In this document: in pieces, positions 49,867-58,234 of the stretch | Layout: each line of letters opens with the position of its first letter | Position numbering within the stretch: position 1 is the first letter of the stretch | The notes under the pieces: model-generated | The model's database searches: none | Told to the model about the DNA's origin: nothing | Seen by the model: the letters and a program-made list of their open reading frames with translations, nothing else | Position numbers and translations under genes: made by a program | NCBI RefSeq assembly: GCF_013912375.1 | Contig: NZ_JACETV010000001.1 | Location: 1,240,001 to 1,304,000, forward strand | Length of the DNA stretch: 64,000 nt | From: Emticicia sp. BO119 | GTDB taxonomy: Bacteria; Bacteroidota; Bacteroidia; Cytophagales; Spirosomataceae | Direction of reading: 5' to 3'

Positions 49867-52668
49867 ATGAAAAAGATAAAAAATCTACTGCTGCTTTTGC
49901 TCGTGACTTCGCAGACATTCGCACAGAATCTTAATATTCCGATTCCGAATAACCCAGCTGTAAAGATGGGAATATTGAAAAATGGAATCAAGTATTACAT
50001 ACTGAAGAACACTGAGCCTAAAAACCGAATGGAGCTTCGTCTGGTAGTTAATGCCGGTTCAATTCTTGAAACAGACCAGCAATTAGGGCTTGCGCACTTC
50101 ATGGAACACATGAATTTTAACGGTACAAAAGAATTTCCTAAAAATCAATTAGTCGATTTTCTACAAAAATCAGGGATGAAATTCGGGGCCGATTTGAATG
50201 CCTCTACAAGTTTTGATGAAACTATTTACCAATTACAAGTACCAACCGATTCAGCGAAACTGTTTGAGCGCGCCTTTCAGATTCTGGCCGACTGGTCGCA
50301 CTATGCTACTTTAGATACAACAGAAATTAATAATGAAAGGGGGATTGTGTTAGAAGAAGAAAGAGCAAGATTTAAAAATGCACAAGGACGTATTCAGCAA
50401 AAACTGATTCCACTTTTATTAAATAACTCAAGATATGCCGAGCGTATCCCGATCGGAAAAGTAGACATACTTACTTCGTTTAAACCAGACCAAATCATTA
50501 AATTCTATAAAGACTGGTATCGTCCGGATTTAATGGCGGTGGTCGCCGTAGGTGATTTTGACCCGGCGCAGGTAGAAGCTTTAATTAAAGAGAAATTCAG
50601 TAGTATTCCTGAAAACAAGAATGGGCCTAAACGTATAAAATATGAAATTGGTACGGCTAAAGGTACGCAAGCTTCTCTATTAGTTGATAAAGAAATTCCA
50701 CAGACAAGTTTTCAATTAATTACAAAATTGCCTCGTGAAAAAACCAAAACACAGGCAGATTATCGTCTGGATATAGCTGAAAATCTTTTTAATCAGATGA
50801 TTGGTACCCGCATGCAGGAAATTACAAAAAAACCGAATCCACCTTTTGTTTTTGCTATTATGAGTTATAGCCCTTTCTTAGCAGGATTGGATGCGTTTCA
50901 GGTGGTTACTATTCCAAAAAATGCAGACGGTTTAGAAACCGCTATTAAAGCTGTAATGGACGAACAGGAACGATTGAGAAAATTTGGTTTCACCAAAGGC
51001 GAATTAGAACGTGCCAAAAAGGATTATATGGTGAGTGTGGAGAAAGGTTATAAAGAAAAAGATAAAACCAAGTCAGGAGCATTTGTAAATGGGTTGATTC
51101 AGAATTATCTGCAAGGTACGGCCTATACAGATGCCGATTTCAGATATGAATTTGTAAAGAAATATCTTGAAGGTATAACTTTAGCAGAGGTTAATGCAAT
51201 TGCCAACAAAGTTATTAAAGAAGACAACCGCATTGGTATGGTTATAGGTTCTGAAAAAGACAAAGATAAATTACCATCAGAAGCCAGGATTTTGGAGCTA
51301 ATCAATTATAAAAGTGCAGATTTAAAACCGTATGAAGACGAATCAGTTGCCACTTCAATTCTTGAACAAATTCCAACAGGAACAAAAGTAGTTTCTGAAA
51401 ACAAAATTGATGAAATTGGTGTCACTGAACTCACTTTTGGTAATGGTGTAAAAGTGGCGTTAAAACCAACCAATTTCAAAAACGACCAGATTTTGTTTTC
51501 TGGTGTAAGTAAAGGTGGTACTTCACTTTACAGTGATGCTGACTATTATTCGGCAGAATTGGCAGCTACAGCAGTTTCACAAGGAGGTGTAGGTAAATTG
51601 TCAGATGTGCAGTTAGATAAATTTCTGGCAGGTAAAGTGGCAAGTGTATTTACTTACATTGATGAATTGAATGAGGGTATTTCAGGTAATACTACACCAG
51701 CAGACTTAGAAACAGCCTTGCAATTGATGTATGCTTATGTAGTACAGCCAAGAAGAGATGACGAGGTAGTAAAGAGCTTCTTGAAAAATCAAAAAGAATT
51801 AATTGCAAATTCTCTTAAAACCCTTACGCCAGAGAAAGTTTTCAGCGATACGATAACCACTACATTATATCAGAAGAATTTTCGTCGTATGCCTACTAAA
51901 CCGGAAGATATAGACAGAGTAAACCTTGACCGCGCCTATGAAATCTATAAAGACCGGTTCAGTGATATGAGTGATTTTACTTTTGTATTTGTCGGTAATT
52001 TTGAAGTTGAAAAAATCAAACCTCTATTAGAGAAATATATTGGCGGGCTTCCTTCAACCAAGCGTGTTGAAACCTTTAAAGACCTGCATATTGATAAAGT
52101 AAAAGGGATGGTAGAGAAAACAGTTTATAAAGGTCTGGAAGATAAAGCATCTGTAAATTTGCAATTTAACGGAAACTTTAATTACACAGAAGAAGAAAGG
52201 TTAAATCTTGATGCCCTGGCAGAAGTATTAGATATTAAATTAACAGAAAAGTTGCGAGAAGAGGCCGCAGGTGTATATTCACCTAACATTCGTGCTTCTT
52301 ATAATAAATTACCCAACCCGACATACAATCTTACAATTGCTTTTGGTTGCTCACCAGCAAATGCCGGGAAATTAGCCAAAATTGCTTTAGAAGAAATTCA
52401 GAAAATTAAAGTCAATGGGCCAGAATCTGTAGATGTTGATAAAGTAAAAGCCGAAGAAAAACGCTCTGTTGAATTACAGGTAAAGGAAAATAGTTTTTGG
52501 AACTCCTACCTGTCAGACCAATATTTTGATGGTGAAGATTTAAATTTCATCAATCGTTATAGTAAAGATATGATTGATAAAATAAGCATAGAAAGCGTCA
52601 AAAAAGCTGCAAATCAATTCCTCAGTGATAATTTTGCCAAATTTGTACTATTGCCCGAAAAGAAATAG
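49867..52668 (+). CDS. M16 (insulinase/pitrilysin) family zinc peptidase
   Basis: 933 residues with a signal peptide (KNLLLLLLVTSQTFAQ). Two homologous M16 halves: the first carries the zinc site HFMEHM (HxxEH) near residue 78, with the distal Glu in NNERGIVLEEE about 75 residues later; the second half (from about 510) has degenerate metal residues, as usual. Probably a periplasmic peptidase that degrades peptides. It follows the NamZ-like gene. Ends at a strong bidirectional terminator shared with the DUF4105 gene. Confidence 0.93.
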   Translation: MKKIKNLLLLLLVTSQTFAQNLNIPIPNNPAVKMGILKNGIKYYILKNTEPKNRMELRLVVNAGSILETDQQLGLAHFMEHMNFNGTKEFPKNQLVDFLQKSGMKFGADLNASTSFDETIYQLQVPTDSAKLFERAFQILADWSHYATLDTTEINNERGIVLEEERARFKNAQGRIQQKLIPLLLNNSRYAERIPIGKVDILTSFKPDQIIKFYKDWYRPDLMAVVAVGDFDPAQVEALIKEKFSSIPENKNGPKRIKYEIGTAKGTQASLLVDKEIPQTSFQLITKLPREKTKTQADYRLDIAENLFNQMIGTRMQEITKKPNPPFVFAIMSYSPFLAGLDAFQVVTIPKNADGLETAIKAVMDEQERLRKFGFTKGELERAKKDYMVSVEKGYKEKDKTKSGAFVNGLIQNYLQGTAYTDADFRYEFVKKYLEGITLAEVNAIANKVIKEDNRIGMVIGSEKDKDKLPSEARILELINYKSADLKPYEDESVATSILEQIPTGTKVVSENKIDEIGVTELTFGNGVKVALKPTNFKNDQILFSGVSKGGTSLYSDADYYSAELAATAVSQGGVGKLSDVQLDKFLAGKVASVFTYIDELNEGISGNTTPADLETALQLMYAYVVQPRRDDEVVKSFLKNQKELIANSLKTLTPEKVFSDTITTTLYQKNFRRMPTKPEDIDRVNLDRAYEIYKDRFSDMSDFTFVFVGNFEVEKIKPLLEKYIGGLPSTKRVETFKDLHIDKVKGMVEKTVYKGLEDKASVNLQFNGNFNYTEEERLNLDALAEVLDIKLTEKLREEAAGVYSPNIRASYNKLPNPTYNLTIAFGCSPANAGKLAKIALEEIQKIKVNGPESVDVDKVKAEEKRSVELQVKENSFWNSYLSDQYFDGEDLNFINRYSKDMIDKISIESVKKAANQFLSDNFAKFVLLPEKK

Positions 52669-52678
52669 TATAAAGATT

Positions 52679-52727
52679 CACATAAACAAAAAGCCAAATC
52701 TTCAAGATTTGGCTTTTTGTTTATGTG
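52679..52727. terminator. Bidirectional terminator between convergent genes
   Basis: A 49-base near-perfect palindrome (CACATAAAC...GTTTATGTG, with AAAAAGCCAAATCTT and its complement inside) around one central base. It is only 10 bases past the M16 stop and 11 from the DUF4105 stop, with T-runs for both directions. Confidence 0.93.
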
Positions 52728-52738
52728 AACAGTAATAA

Positions 52739-53947
52739 CTAAAACGTACTCAGTTTATTTCTTAATCTCCACCAGACAAAGAACGACCTCATTGCTAAAA
52801 TCAAAACAACCGGTATCAAAGAATAATTAATTTCCTGTGGAAGAAATGCCCAGCTCAAAAGGAATAATATCTGAATAATTCCATAAGCCAGAAAATGTTT
52901 GGCCAGCCATGCACGTGAAGTGTCTTTTTTAATAAGCAATGCAATAGGAAATAATAGGGGATATGCCCAGATAATGTTCAGGTTGTATTCTGTAACACCG
53001 TGATTAGTAAAGAACCATAGGAAAACAATCAACCAACCAACAATACCTGTTATCGTAAACAATGTTTTGTCAAATAAAAAGTTTGTATAATTTTTCTTCA
53101 ATTGATAGAAGGTAAGCCAACCTGTTAAAACAAAAAAACTCCAGAAGAGAATATTGGGGGTAATCAACTCTTTTTCTTTCACAACATCATTCAAAACTTC
53201 AGGATTCAATACTGTTTTTTGAGTGACCAATGGTTGCCATACACCGTTTCTTTTAATTTTTGCATTGTCAAACGCATCACGTAGATTATCTGGTAAAAAC
53301 ATAGCACTATCAGCTCCTGTTATACAATCTGAAGGTTGCCCTATTGCGAGATCCATTCCGAAATCTGCCCATAGTTTATTGTTTTTTCGGGCATAAACAT
53401 CAATCCATTGACGATAACTACTATCAGCGTGTATATTGTTCTGAAATCTCAGGCTATCACCACCGACTGTTTTCAATACATCTCTTAAGCGGCTTGAACA
53501 GTTATCATAAAAGAATTTATAGGCATATTCTCTGTTTTCCGGTAAGTAGTTTTTAGCAAGAAAATCACTTACTTCTTGTTTTTGCTTACTCGATAAGTTT
53601 AAAATTTGTTCCTCCACAAGCCTCCCCTCCTGATTCCACCCGGGATACCCACCTTCCCCGTAAAGTTCACTCTCAAAATAATTCAGACTTATCTTATAAG
53701 GAAGGGTGCCTCTCAAAAATTTCAGGTAAAAGCCTTTAGTCCTGAAATCAAATGCACCATAATTATATACTAAATCTATACCCTGCATTGGGTCTTTTAT
53801 TCTGATACCACTGTGGCCAAAAGTGGAATATAGCTCATCACCAGGCGCTATAGTCAATAAACTTATAGTTGCATAAGGTGAAAGCTTTTGAGCAGTAGAA
53901 CAAACAGAAATAAAGGCAAAGAATATTAGCAGAGCGTATCTTTTCAT
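52739..53947 (-). CDS. DUF4105 membrane protein
   Basis: 402 residues. Signal peptide, then the DUF4105 domain (about 25-210): TIAPGDELYSTFGHSGIRI, YNYGAFDFRTKGFYLKFLRGTLPY and FFYDNCSSRLRDVL are highly conserved. The Cys/His/Asp pattern recalls papain-like (NlpC-type) hydrolases, but activity is unproven. About five transmembrane helices fill the C-terminal half. It has a full-consensus promoter upstream that overlaps a terminator hairpin. Confidence 0.87.
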   Translation of the reverse strand: MKRYALLIFFAFISVCSTAQKLSPYATISLLTIAPGDELYSTFGHSGIRIKDPMQGIDLVYNYGAFDFRTKGFYLKFLRGTLPYKISLNYFESELYGEGGYPGWNQEGRLVEEQILNLSSKQKQEVSDFLAKNYLPENREYAYKFFYDNCSSRLRDVLKTVGGDSLRFQNNIHADSSYRQWIDVYARKNNKLWADFGMDLAIGQPSDCITGADSAMFLPDNLRDAFDNAKIKRNGVWQPLVTQKTVLNPEVLNDVVKEKELITPNILFWSFFVLTGWLTFYQLKKNYTNFLFDKTLFTITGIVGWLIVFLWFFTNHGVTEYNLNIIWAYPLLFPIALLIKKDTSRAWLAKHFLAYGIIQILFLLSWAFLPQEINYSLIPVVLILAMRSFFVWWRLRNKLSTF

Positions 53948-53965
53948 GCAGGACAGTGTTTTCTA

Positions 53966-53997
53966 CAAAGGTAAAATAAAAGCACACAGGTTTCAAA
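53966..53997 (-). promoter_or_regulatory. Consensus promoter of DUF4105 gene
   Basis: TTTG (53994-53997, read as CAAA on plus) and TACCTTTG (53966-53973) are separated by 20 bases, a perfect match to the Bacteroidota primary-sigma promoter. The -7 box is 18 bases from the ATG at 53947. The -33 box falls in the loop of the upstream terminator hairpin. Confidence 0.75.
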
Positions 53998-54012
53998 ACC
54001 TGTGTGCTTATT
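53978..54012 (-). terminator. Intrinsic terminator of LiaF-like gene
   Basis: AAGCACACAGGTTT pairs with AAACCTGTGTGCTT across a 2-nt core, with T-rich sequence beyond. It lies 19 bases after the stop at 54031 and overlaps the promoter of the next gene. Confidence 0.85.
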
Positions 54013-54030
54013 TCGTTATGTTAAATGATG

Positions 54031-55035
54031 TTAATAACGGACAATCTTGATAGATGATAGACCAGCGTCAGCATCGACTTTGATTTTTTTAGAGGCTTTA
54101 TCATATCCGGGTGTCTGCCATACACCTCCTCTTACTTTTTCAAAACCATCAAGGTCTTTCGAGTTCAGAGCACCGTCCATTTTCAATTCACAACCAACAG
54201 ACTCTGGTACACTTAATTTTACACTCGTAACACCTGAATTAATGTCAACATCAACATTATCTACTTTATCACCTAATTTTATATCAATGTCAGCCGCTCC
54301 AGAATTCATGTTCAGCTTTTTGACTTTATAATCACTGAAATCAAAGTCAACTTCCCCGGCGCCTATGCCCATATCAATATCCCAGACAGGCGTTTTATTC
54401 AATTTAATAATCACATCGTTATCAAAGTTATGGTCACTGTCAAAATGGAAGTTTCCTTTTTTACCTTTTTGTTCAAATTCAATTGTTTTTATGCCATTTG
54501 ACTGGTCTTCAGTCAATACATATCCACTCCGGTATTGAAGATGTGTTGAAGCTTCAAAAAGATTTGTAGGCGATTCTTCCAAATCAAACTCGGCCGCACC
54601 ACCGCCAATTTTTAATTTGGTTTCGGTGATTCCATCAGTAAGTGGTACCGAATAATAATTCTTATAGCCATCACTGCTCGAGCTGTCAGGATTTACTGAG
54701 CGATGATTGTAATCATCATCATCGTCGTCATCGTCGTCAAAATCAACGTGCCAGTCATGGCCATCTCTCCAATCACTTACACCGTCGTCAACACAGGTAA
54801 AGATTCCTAAAGGTATCGCGAAGGCAATCAGTAAAGCAGATGTGGCATTGTAAATGGTACGTCTACGGTTGAGAAAGGCAAATACACCAGCCAGGATTAA
54901 GAGAAGCGGCCAGAAGCGGGCGATACCCCCAAATGTCCAGTGTAAATCAAACCAATCAAGATTTGTGCCTAAAAACAGGAAGCCAACCACAATAAGTATA
55001 GCACCCCAGAAAATATTACTACTTCTTTTTTCCAT
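54031..55035 (-). CDS. LiaF/DUF5668-type membrane protein of the PspC cluster
   Basis: 334 residues. Three to four N-terminal transmembrane helices (KRSSNIFWGAILIVVGFLFLG, FWPLLLILAGVFAFL, ALLIAFAIPLGIFTC) end in an aspartate run (DFDDDDDDDDDYN), then a beta-helix-like domain (about 140-330, KLKIGGGAAEFDLEES, KKLNMNSGAADIDIKLGDK) as in LiaF and DUF4097 relatives. The acidic run is encoded by a GAT/GAC repeat. The gene is last in a minus-strand group with two PspC proteins, suggesting an envelope-stress function. Confidence 0.8.
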   Translation of the reverse strand: MEKRSSNIFWGAILIVVGFLFLGTNLDWFDLHWTFGGIARFWPLLLILAGVFAFLNRRRTIYNATSALLIAFAIPLGIFTCVDDGVSDWRDGHDWHVDFDDDDDDDDDYNHRSVNPDSSSSDGYKNYYSVPLTDGITETKLKIGGGAAEFDLEESPTNLFEASTHLQYRSGYVLTEDQSNGIKTIEFEQKGKKGNFHFDSDHNFDNDVIIKLNKTPVWDIDMGIGAGEVDFDFSDYKVKKLNMNSGAADIDIKLGDKVDNVDVDINSGVTSVKLSVPESVGCELKMDGALNSKDLDGFEKVRGGVWQTPGYDKASKKIKVDADAGLSSIKIVRY

Positions 55036-55149
55036 TTTTTTAAGAGTTTAGGACTCCCTTATTACACTGTTTTCAATATGTACAGGTAATAAAAACCCTT
55101 TCCCATTTTTGGGTAAACCTGAACGAGAAAGGGTAGGGAAGTGGGGTTA

Positions 55150-55623
55150 TCAAAGATTTGTATCTGTATCGTTTTTCGGATAATTAGGGAAATTATCATC
55201 TTTGCGCTCTCTCACAATCAGCCAAACACCCAAACCAACCAATACTAAAGGCCACATCTGACCGATGTATCTCCAGAGGTTAATATGAAAGAAAGTTTTA
55301 AAAGAGAAAATAATACCTAAAATGATGAGGATGGCTCCTCCAACCAAATTGTTGTTTTGATTGCGACTGCTCATAGTTGTAAAATTTGAGGTTTCAGAAT
55401 TAATAGTTTCGTTTATTGGTACATCGGTATAGCCGTATGAATCTTTGACAGGTAATACTATCCACAAGATAATATAGGTTAAACCTGAAGGAAACGGAGT
55501 AAAAAATAATAATACAAAAAGTACGCGAATAAGTGTTACATCTATGTCAAAATATTCGGCTAAACCTTGTGCCACTCCACCCAGTTTCTGGTTATCTCTA
55601 ATACGATAAAGTCTCTTTTCCAT
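55150..55623 (-). CDS. PspC domain protein with extra C-terminal membrane segments
   Basis: 157 residues. The PspC domain (1-60: KRLYRIRDNQKLGGVAQGLAEYFDIDVTLIRVLFVLLFF) and TYIILWIVLPVKDSYGY are followed by a linker and two more transmembrane helices (NNNLVGGAILIILGIIFSF, MWPLVLVGLGVWLIV) resembling the DUF5668/LiaF N-terminus. It is encoded 94 bases downstream of the shorter PspC gene. PspC proteins sense envelope damage; this one probably works with its two neighbours. Confidence 0.88.
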   Translation of the reverse strand: MEKRLYRIRDNQKLGGVAQGLAEYFDIDVTLIRVLFVLLFFTPFPSGLTYIILWIVLPVKDSYGYTDVPINETINSETSNFTTMSSRNQNNNLVGGAILIILGIIFSFKTFFHINLWRYIGQMWPLVLVGLGVWLIVRERKDDNFPNYPKNDTDTNL

Positions 55624-55716
55624 TTTTTTTGTATTTGTGAGGCAAACATTTTGTTTGCCTCGTTGATATGTTTTGAGTAATTCGAGCCACTACCAATCGC
55701 CTCATCTTTTACCCGT

Positions 55717-55938
55717 TTATGGGTTAATTACGATATTGTTGGTAGGCATCATTGACTCTTTTGTTGGCATTATTGCCCACAAAATGATATAAGGGATAAT
55801 AGCCGGAATAGGAGCAAAGAACGCTACTACAAATAATACCCTAACCAAAGTTACATCTATATTGAAATACTCTGCAAATCCGGCAGCTACACCACCTAAC
55901 ATTTTGCTGTTTTTGATTCTATATAAGCGCTTTTCCAT
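55717..55938 (-). CDS. Short PspC domain protein
   Basis: 73 residues, a complete minimal PspC domain: KRLYRIKNSKMLGGVAAGFAEYFNIDVTLVRVLFVVAFFAP, then PYIILWAIMPTKESM. It is nearly the same as the N-terminal half of the next protein, so the two come from a duplication. It is the first gene of the group, with a -7 box at 56002-56009. Inner membrane. Confidence 0.9.
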   Translation of the reverse strand: MEKRLYRIKNSKMLGGVAAGFAEYFNIDVTLVRVLFVVAFFAPIPAIIPYIILWAIMPTKESMMPTNNIVINP

Positions 55939-56001
55939 TTTCTTAATATTTTTAGGTTTTGTTTTCTTCTTATTTCAACCACTTCTTTGTGATTGATGAA
56001 A

Positions 56002-56009
56002 CAAAGATA
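56002..56009 (-). promoter_or_regulatory. -7 box TATCTTTG for PspC cluster
   Basis: This is a perfect TAnnTTTG match on the minus strand, about 64 bases before the short pspC start. No TTTG is seen at the -33 spacing. Confidence 0.45.
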
Positions 56010-56233
56010 TAGGCAAAAGACGGTACTATGTATAGCAAACTACATGAATGGAAATTTTCAATGTCAAAGGGATAAATTGTAGGACGATTTACTAATTTAA
56101 AAGTTCGAAAATCACTTTTTAGAAGTGTTTTAATCAAATTTCTTGTCAGCGAAGATAAGCCACAATATCAAAAAAATAAGTTCTTGATTATTACCATAGT
56201 AGTTTCAATGGAAAATCTTGGTAAAATCAATTG

Positions 56234-56836
56234 TTAATCAACCTCGAGTAGCTCAAAGATTTCACTCAATTCATCATAGTCTTTATAACCCGGACGAAGT
56301 TCGTGAGAACCTTTGAGAGCAATACCTTTAATTTGGGTTTCACTTAAAATCTTTTCAATGTTATCGGCAGTAATACCAAATCCTAAAATAACAGGATTAT
56401 CGAACGCATATTCTTTCAGATGATAAAGAACGAAGTCTGTAAGTTCATCTCCTTCAATAAGGAAATAACTAACAAAAGAGTTGTAGAGTTTCAGGTAGTC
56501 TTCTATATAAGCACTATCACTCTCCAGTTTAAGAATAATGGGTTTGCCGAGCGATGTTATTTTGGGCAATAAGGCAGGGTCAGATATTTGTAGTATATCT
56601 ACCTCATAAGTTTGCAGATGGGCAGCTATTTCTTCATAATCGGATGATTGGGTTTCTCCGACAATCTGTACGCCTGCCAGCCATGATTTGATTTCTTTCA
56701 GTTTTTCAGCAGGCATAAAATCATTAGAGAATTTATCCATCACAAAACCAACTAATTCAACGCCCATACCTGCACAATAGCGTGCATCAGATAAATTGGT
56801 GATATTACCTACTTTAACAAGTGTTTGTAGTGCCAT
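56234..56836 (-). CDS. TrpF-like (phosphoribosylanthranilate isomerase fold) protein, catalytic Cys missing
   Basis: 200 residues, TIM barrel. LVKVGNITNLSDARYCAGMGVELVGFVMD corresponds to the TrpF start VKICGITNxxDA, but the catalytic Cys is lost (VKVGNIT). The later strands IILKLESD, YFLIEGDEL, NPVILGFGITADNIEKIL and KGIALKGSHELRPGYKDYDEL keep the phosphate-binding GFGI and GSxELRPGxKD pattern of TrpF, including the Asp in the EGDEL strand. It is a relative, not a normal tryptophan enzyme; no trp genes are near. A full-consensus promoter precedes it, divergent from mnmA. Confidence 0.72.
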   Translation of the reverse strand: MALQTLVKVGNITNLSDARYCAGMGVELVGFVMDKFSNDFMPAEKLKEIKSWLAGVQIVGETQSSDYEEIAAHLQTYEVDILQISDPALLPKITSLGKPIILKLESDSAYIEDYLKLYNSFVSYFLIEGDELTDFVLYHLKEYAFDNPVILGFGITADNIEKILSETQIKGIALKGSHELRPGYKDYDELSEIFELLEVD

Positions 56837-56863
56837 ACTGAAATATTATTGTAAATCGAGCCT

Positions 56864-56894
56864 CAAAATTAGTTCAGAACTATTCAGAATCAAA
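56864..56894 (-). promoter_or_regulatory. Consensus promoter of TrpF-like gene
   Basis: TTTG (56891-56894, CAAA on plus) and TAATTTTG (56864-56871) are 19 bases apart, a perfect match to the Bacteroidota promoter. The -7 box lies 27 bases before the ATG at 56836. Confidence 0.75.
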
Positions 56895-56904
56895 TTCTGT
56901 TGAC

Positions 56905-56912
56905 TAATTTTG
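56905..56912 (+). promoter_or_regulatory. -7 box TAATTTTG for mnmA
   Basis: A perfect TAnnTTTG on the plus strand, 50 bases before the ATG at 56963. No -33 TTTG is seen. It is back to back with the TrpF-like promoter, and makes the in-frame TTG at 56900 impossible as a start. Confidence 0.5.
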
Positions 56913-56962
56913 CATATTATTTCACTAAAACGGCAGACTTTGAATCTGCGACAGTTATACAC

Positions 56963-58084
56963 ATGAGCAAACACGGACGAATTTTAGTCGCCATGAGTGG
57001 CGGTATTGACAGCTCTCTGGCAGCTGTTCTTCTTCATGAACAAGGATACGAAGTGATAGGAATGACCATGAAAACATGGGATTATGCATCCTCTGGAGGC
57101 AACAAAAAAGAAACAGGTTGCTGTAGCCTTGATTCTATTAACGATGCCCGAAATATAGCCGTAAATCTTGGTTTTCCGCATTATATTTTAGATATAAGAA
57201 ATGAGTTTGGTGATTACGTAATAGACCATTTTACTGGAGAATATCTGGAGGGCAGAACCCCAAACCCGTGTGTATTATGTAATACGCACATAAAATGGGA
57301 CGCACTTCTACGCAGAGCCGATAAGTTAGATTGTGAGTTTATCGCCACAGGTCACTACGCAAACATAAGAAAAGAGAATAGCAGATATATTATTTCAAAA
57401 GGTGTTGATACCTGGAAAGATCAAAGCTATGTGCTTTGGGGGGTGTCTCAGGAAAGTCTTGCCAGAACACAACTACCCCTGGGGCATCTGAAAAAGACAG
57501 AAATAAGAGCAATGGCTACTGAAAAGGGATTTTATGATTTGGTTAATAAGTCTGAATCCTACGAAATATGTTTTGTACCTGATAATGATTACAGGGGCTT
57601 TTTGAAACGCAGGGTAGACGGCCTTGAAGACAGGGTAAGAGGCGGAAATTTTGTAATGCAGGATGGAAAGGTAGTTGGCCAGCACGAAGGCTACCCATTC
57701 TATACAATAGGCCAGAGAAAAGGTTTAGGAATTGCTTTAGGTAAACCTGTCTTTGTAACTGAAATAAGAAAAGATACGAATGAAGTAGTTTTGGGTGAAG
57801 AAAAAGATCTGGAAAGAGATGGTATGATGGTAGGAAAATTAGTGATGCAAAAATATGAAAGCCTTATTGACCGACCTTTGGAAACGATAACCAAAGTACG
57901 CTATAAACATGAGGGATCACCTGCCCAGATTATACAGGAAGGCCAAAAAATGAAAGTCGTTTTTCATGAACCCGTAACCGGAATCGCACCAGGTCAGGCT
58001 GCTGTTTTCTATGAGGGTGACGATGTAGTTGGGGGTGGCTGGATATTAAAAAGTTTTAGACAATCAGTTGAGAATTTTCAATAA
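56963..58084 (+). CDS. mnmA: tRNA 2-thiouridine synthase MnmA
   Basis: 373 residues from the ATG at 56963 (MSKHGRILVAMSGGIDSS). The PP-loop SGGIDSS binds ATP; NPCVLCN holds the first catalytic Cys and YEICFVPDNDY the second; CEFIATGHYAN and GQRKGLGIALGKPVFV are further family motifs. It adds sulfur to U34 of tRNA for Lys, Glu and Gln, in the cytosol. It ends with a strong terminator. Transcribed divergently from the TrpF-like gene. Confidence 0.96.
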   Translation: MSKHGRILVAMSGGIDSSLAAVLLHEQGYEVIGMTMKTWDYASSGGNKKETGCCSLDSINDARNIAVNLGFPHYILDIRNEFGDYVIDHFTGEYLEGRTPNPCVLCNTHIKWDALLRRADKLDCEFIATGHYANIRKENSRYIISKGVDTWKDQSYVLWGVSQESLARTQLPLGHLKKTEIRAMATEKGFYDLVNKSESYEICFVPDNDYRGFLKRRVDGLEDRVRGGNFVMQDGKVVGQHEGYPFYTIGQRKGLGIALGKPVFVTEIRKDTNEVVLGEEKDLERDGMMVGKLVMQKYESLIDRPLETITKVRYKHEGSPAQIIQEGQKMKVVFHEPVTGIAPGQAAVFYEGDDVVGGGWILKSFRQSVENFQ

Positions 58085-58136
58085 TTATTTAAGATAGCTT
58101 ATTCCTCAATAGGCATAATTAGTTGATTCAATAAAG

Positions 58137-58174
58137 AAAGTGTTTCATTTACCAAAAAAGTGAAACACTTTTTT
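58137..58174 (+). terminator. Intrinsic terminator of mnmA
   Basis: AAAGTGTTTCA pairs with TGAAACACTTT over 11 bases, loop of 13 nt, followed by TTT. It lies 52 bases after the stop. Confidence 0.88.
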
Positions 58175-58206
58175 ATGTCATAATAACAAATATACGCTTA
58201 ATCCGT

Positions 58207-58214
58207 TATATTTG
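58207..58214 (+). promoter_or_regulatory. -7 box TATATTTG for subtilase gene
   Basis: A perfect TAnnTTTG match 21 bases before the ATG at 58235, just past the mnmA terminator. No clear -33 box. Confidence 0.45.
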
Positions 58215-58234
58215 AAGTATTTACCGGATAATCT

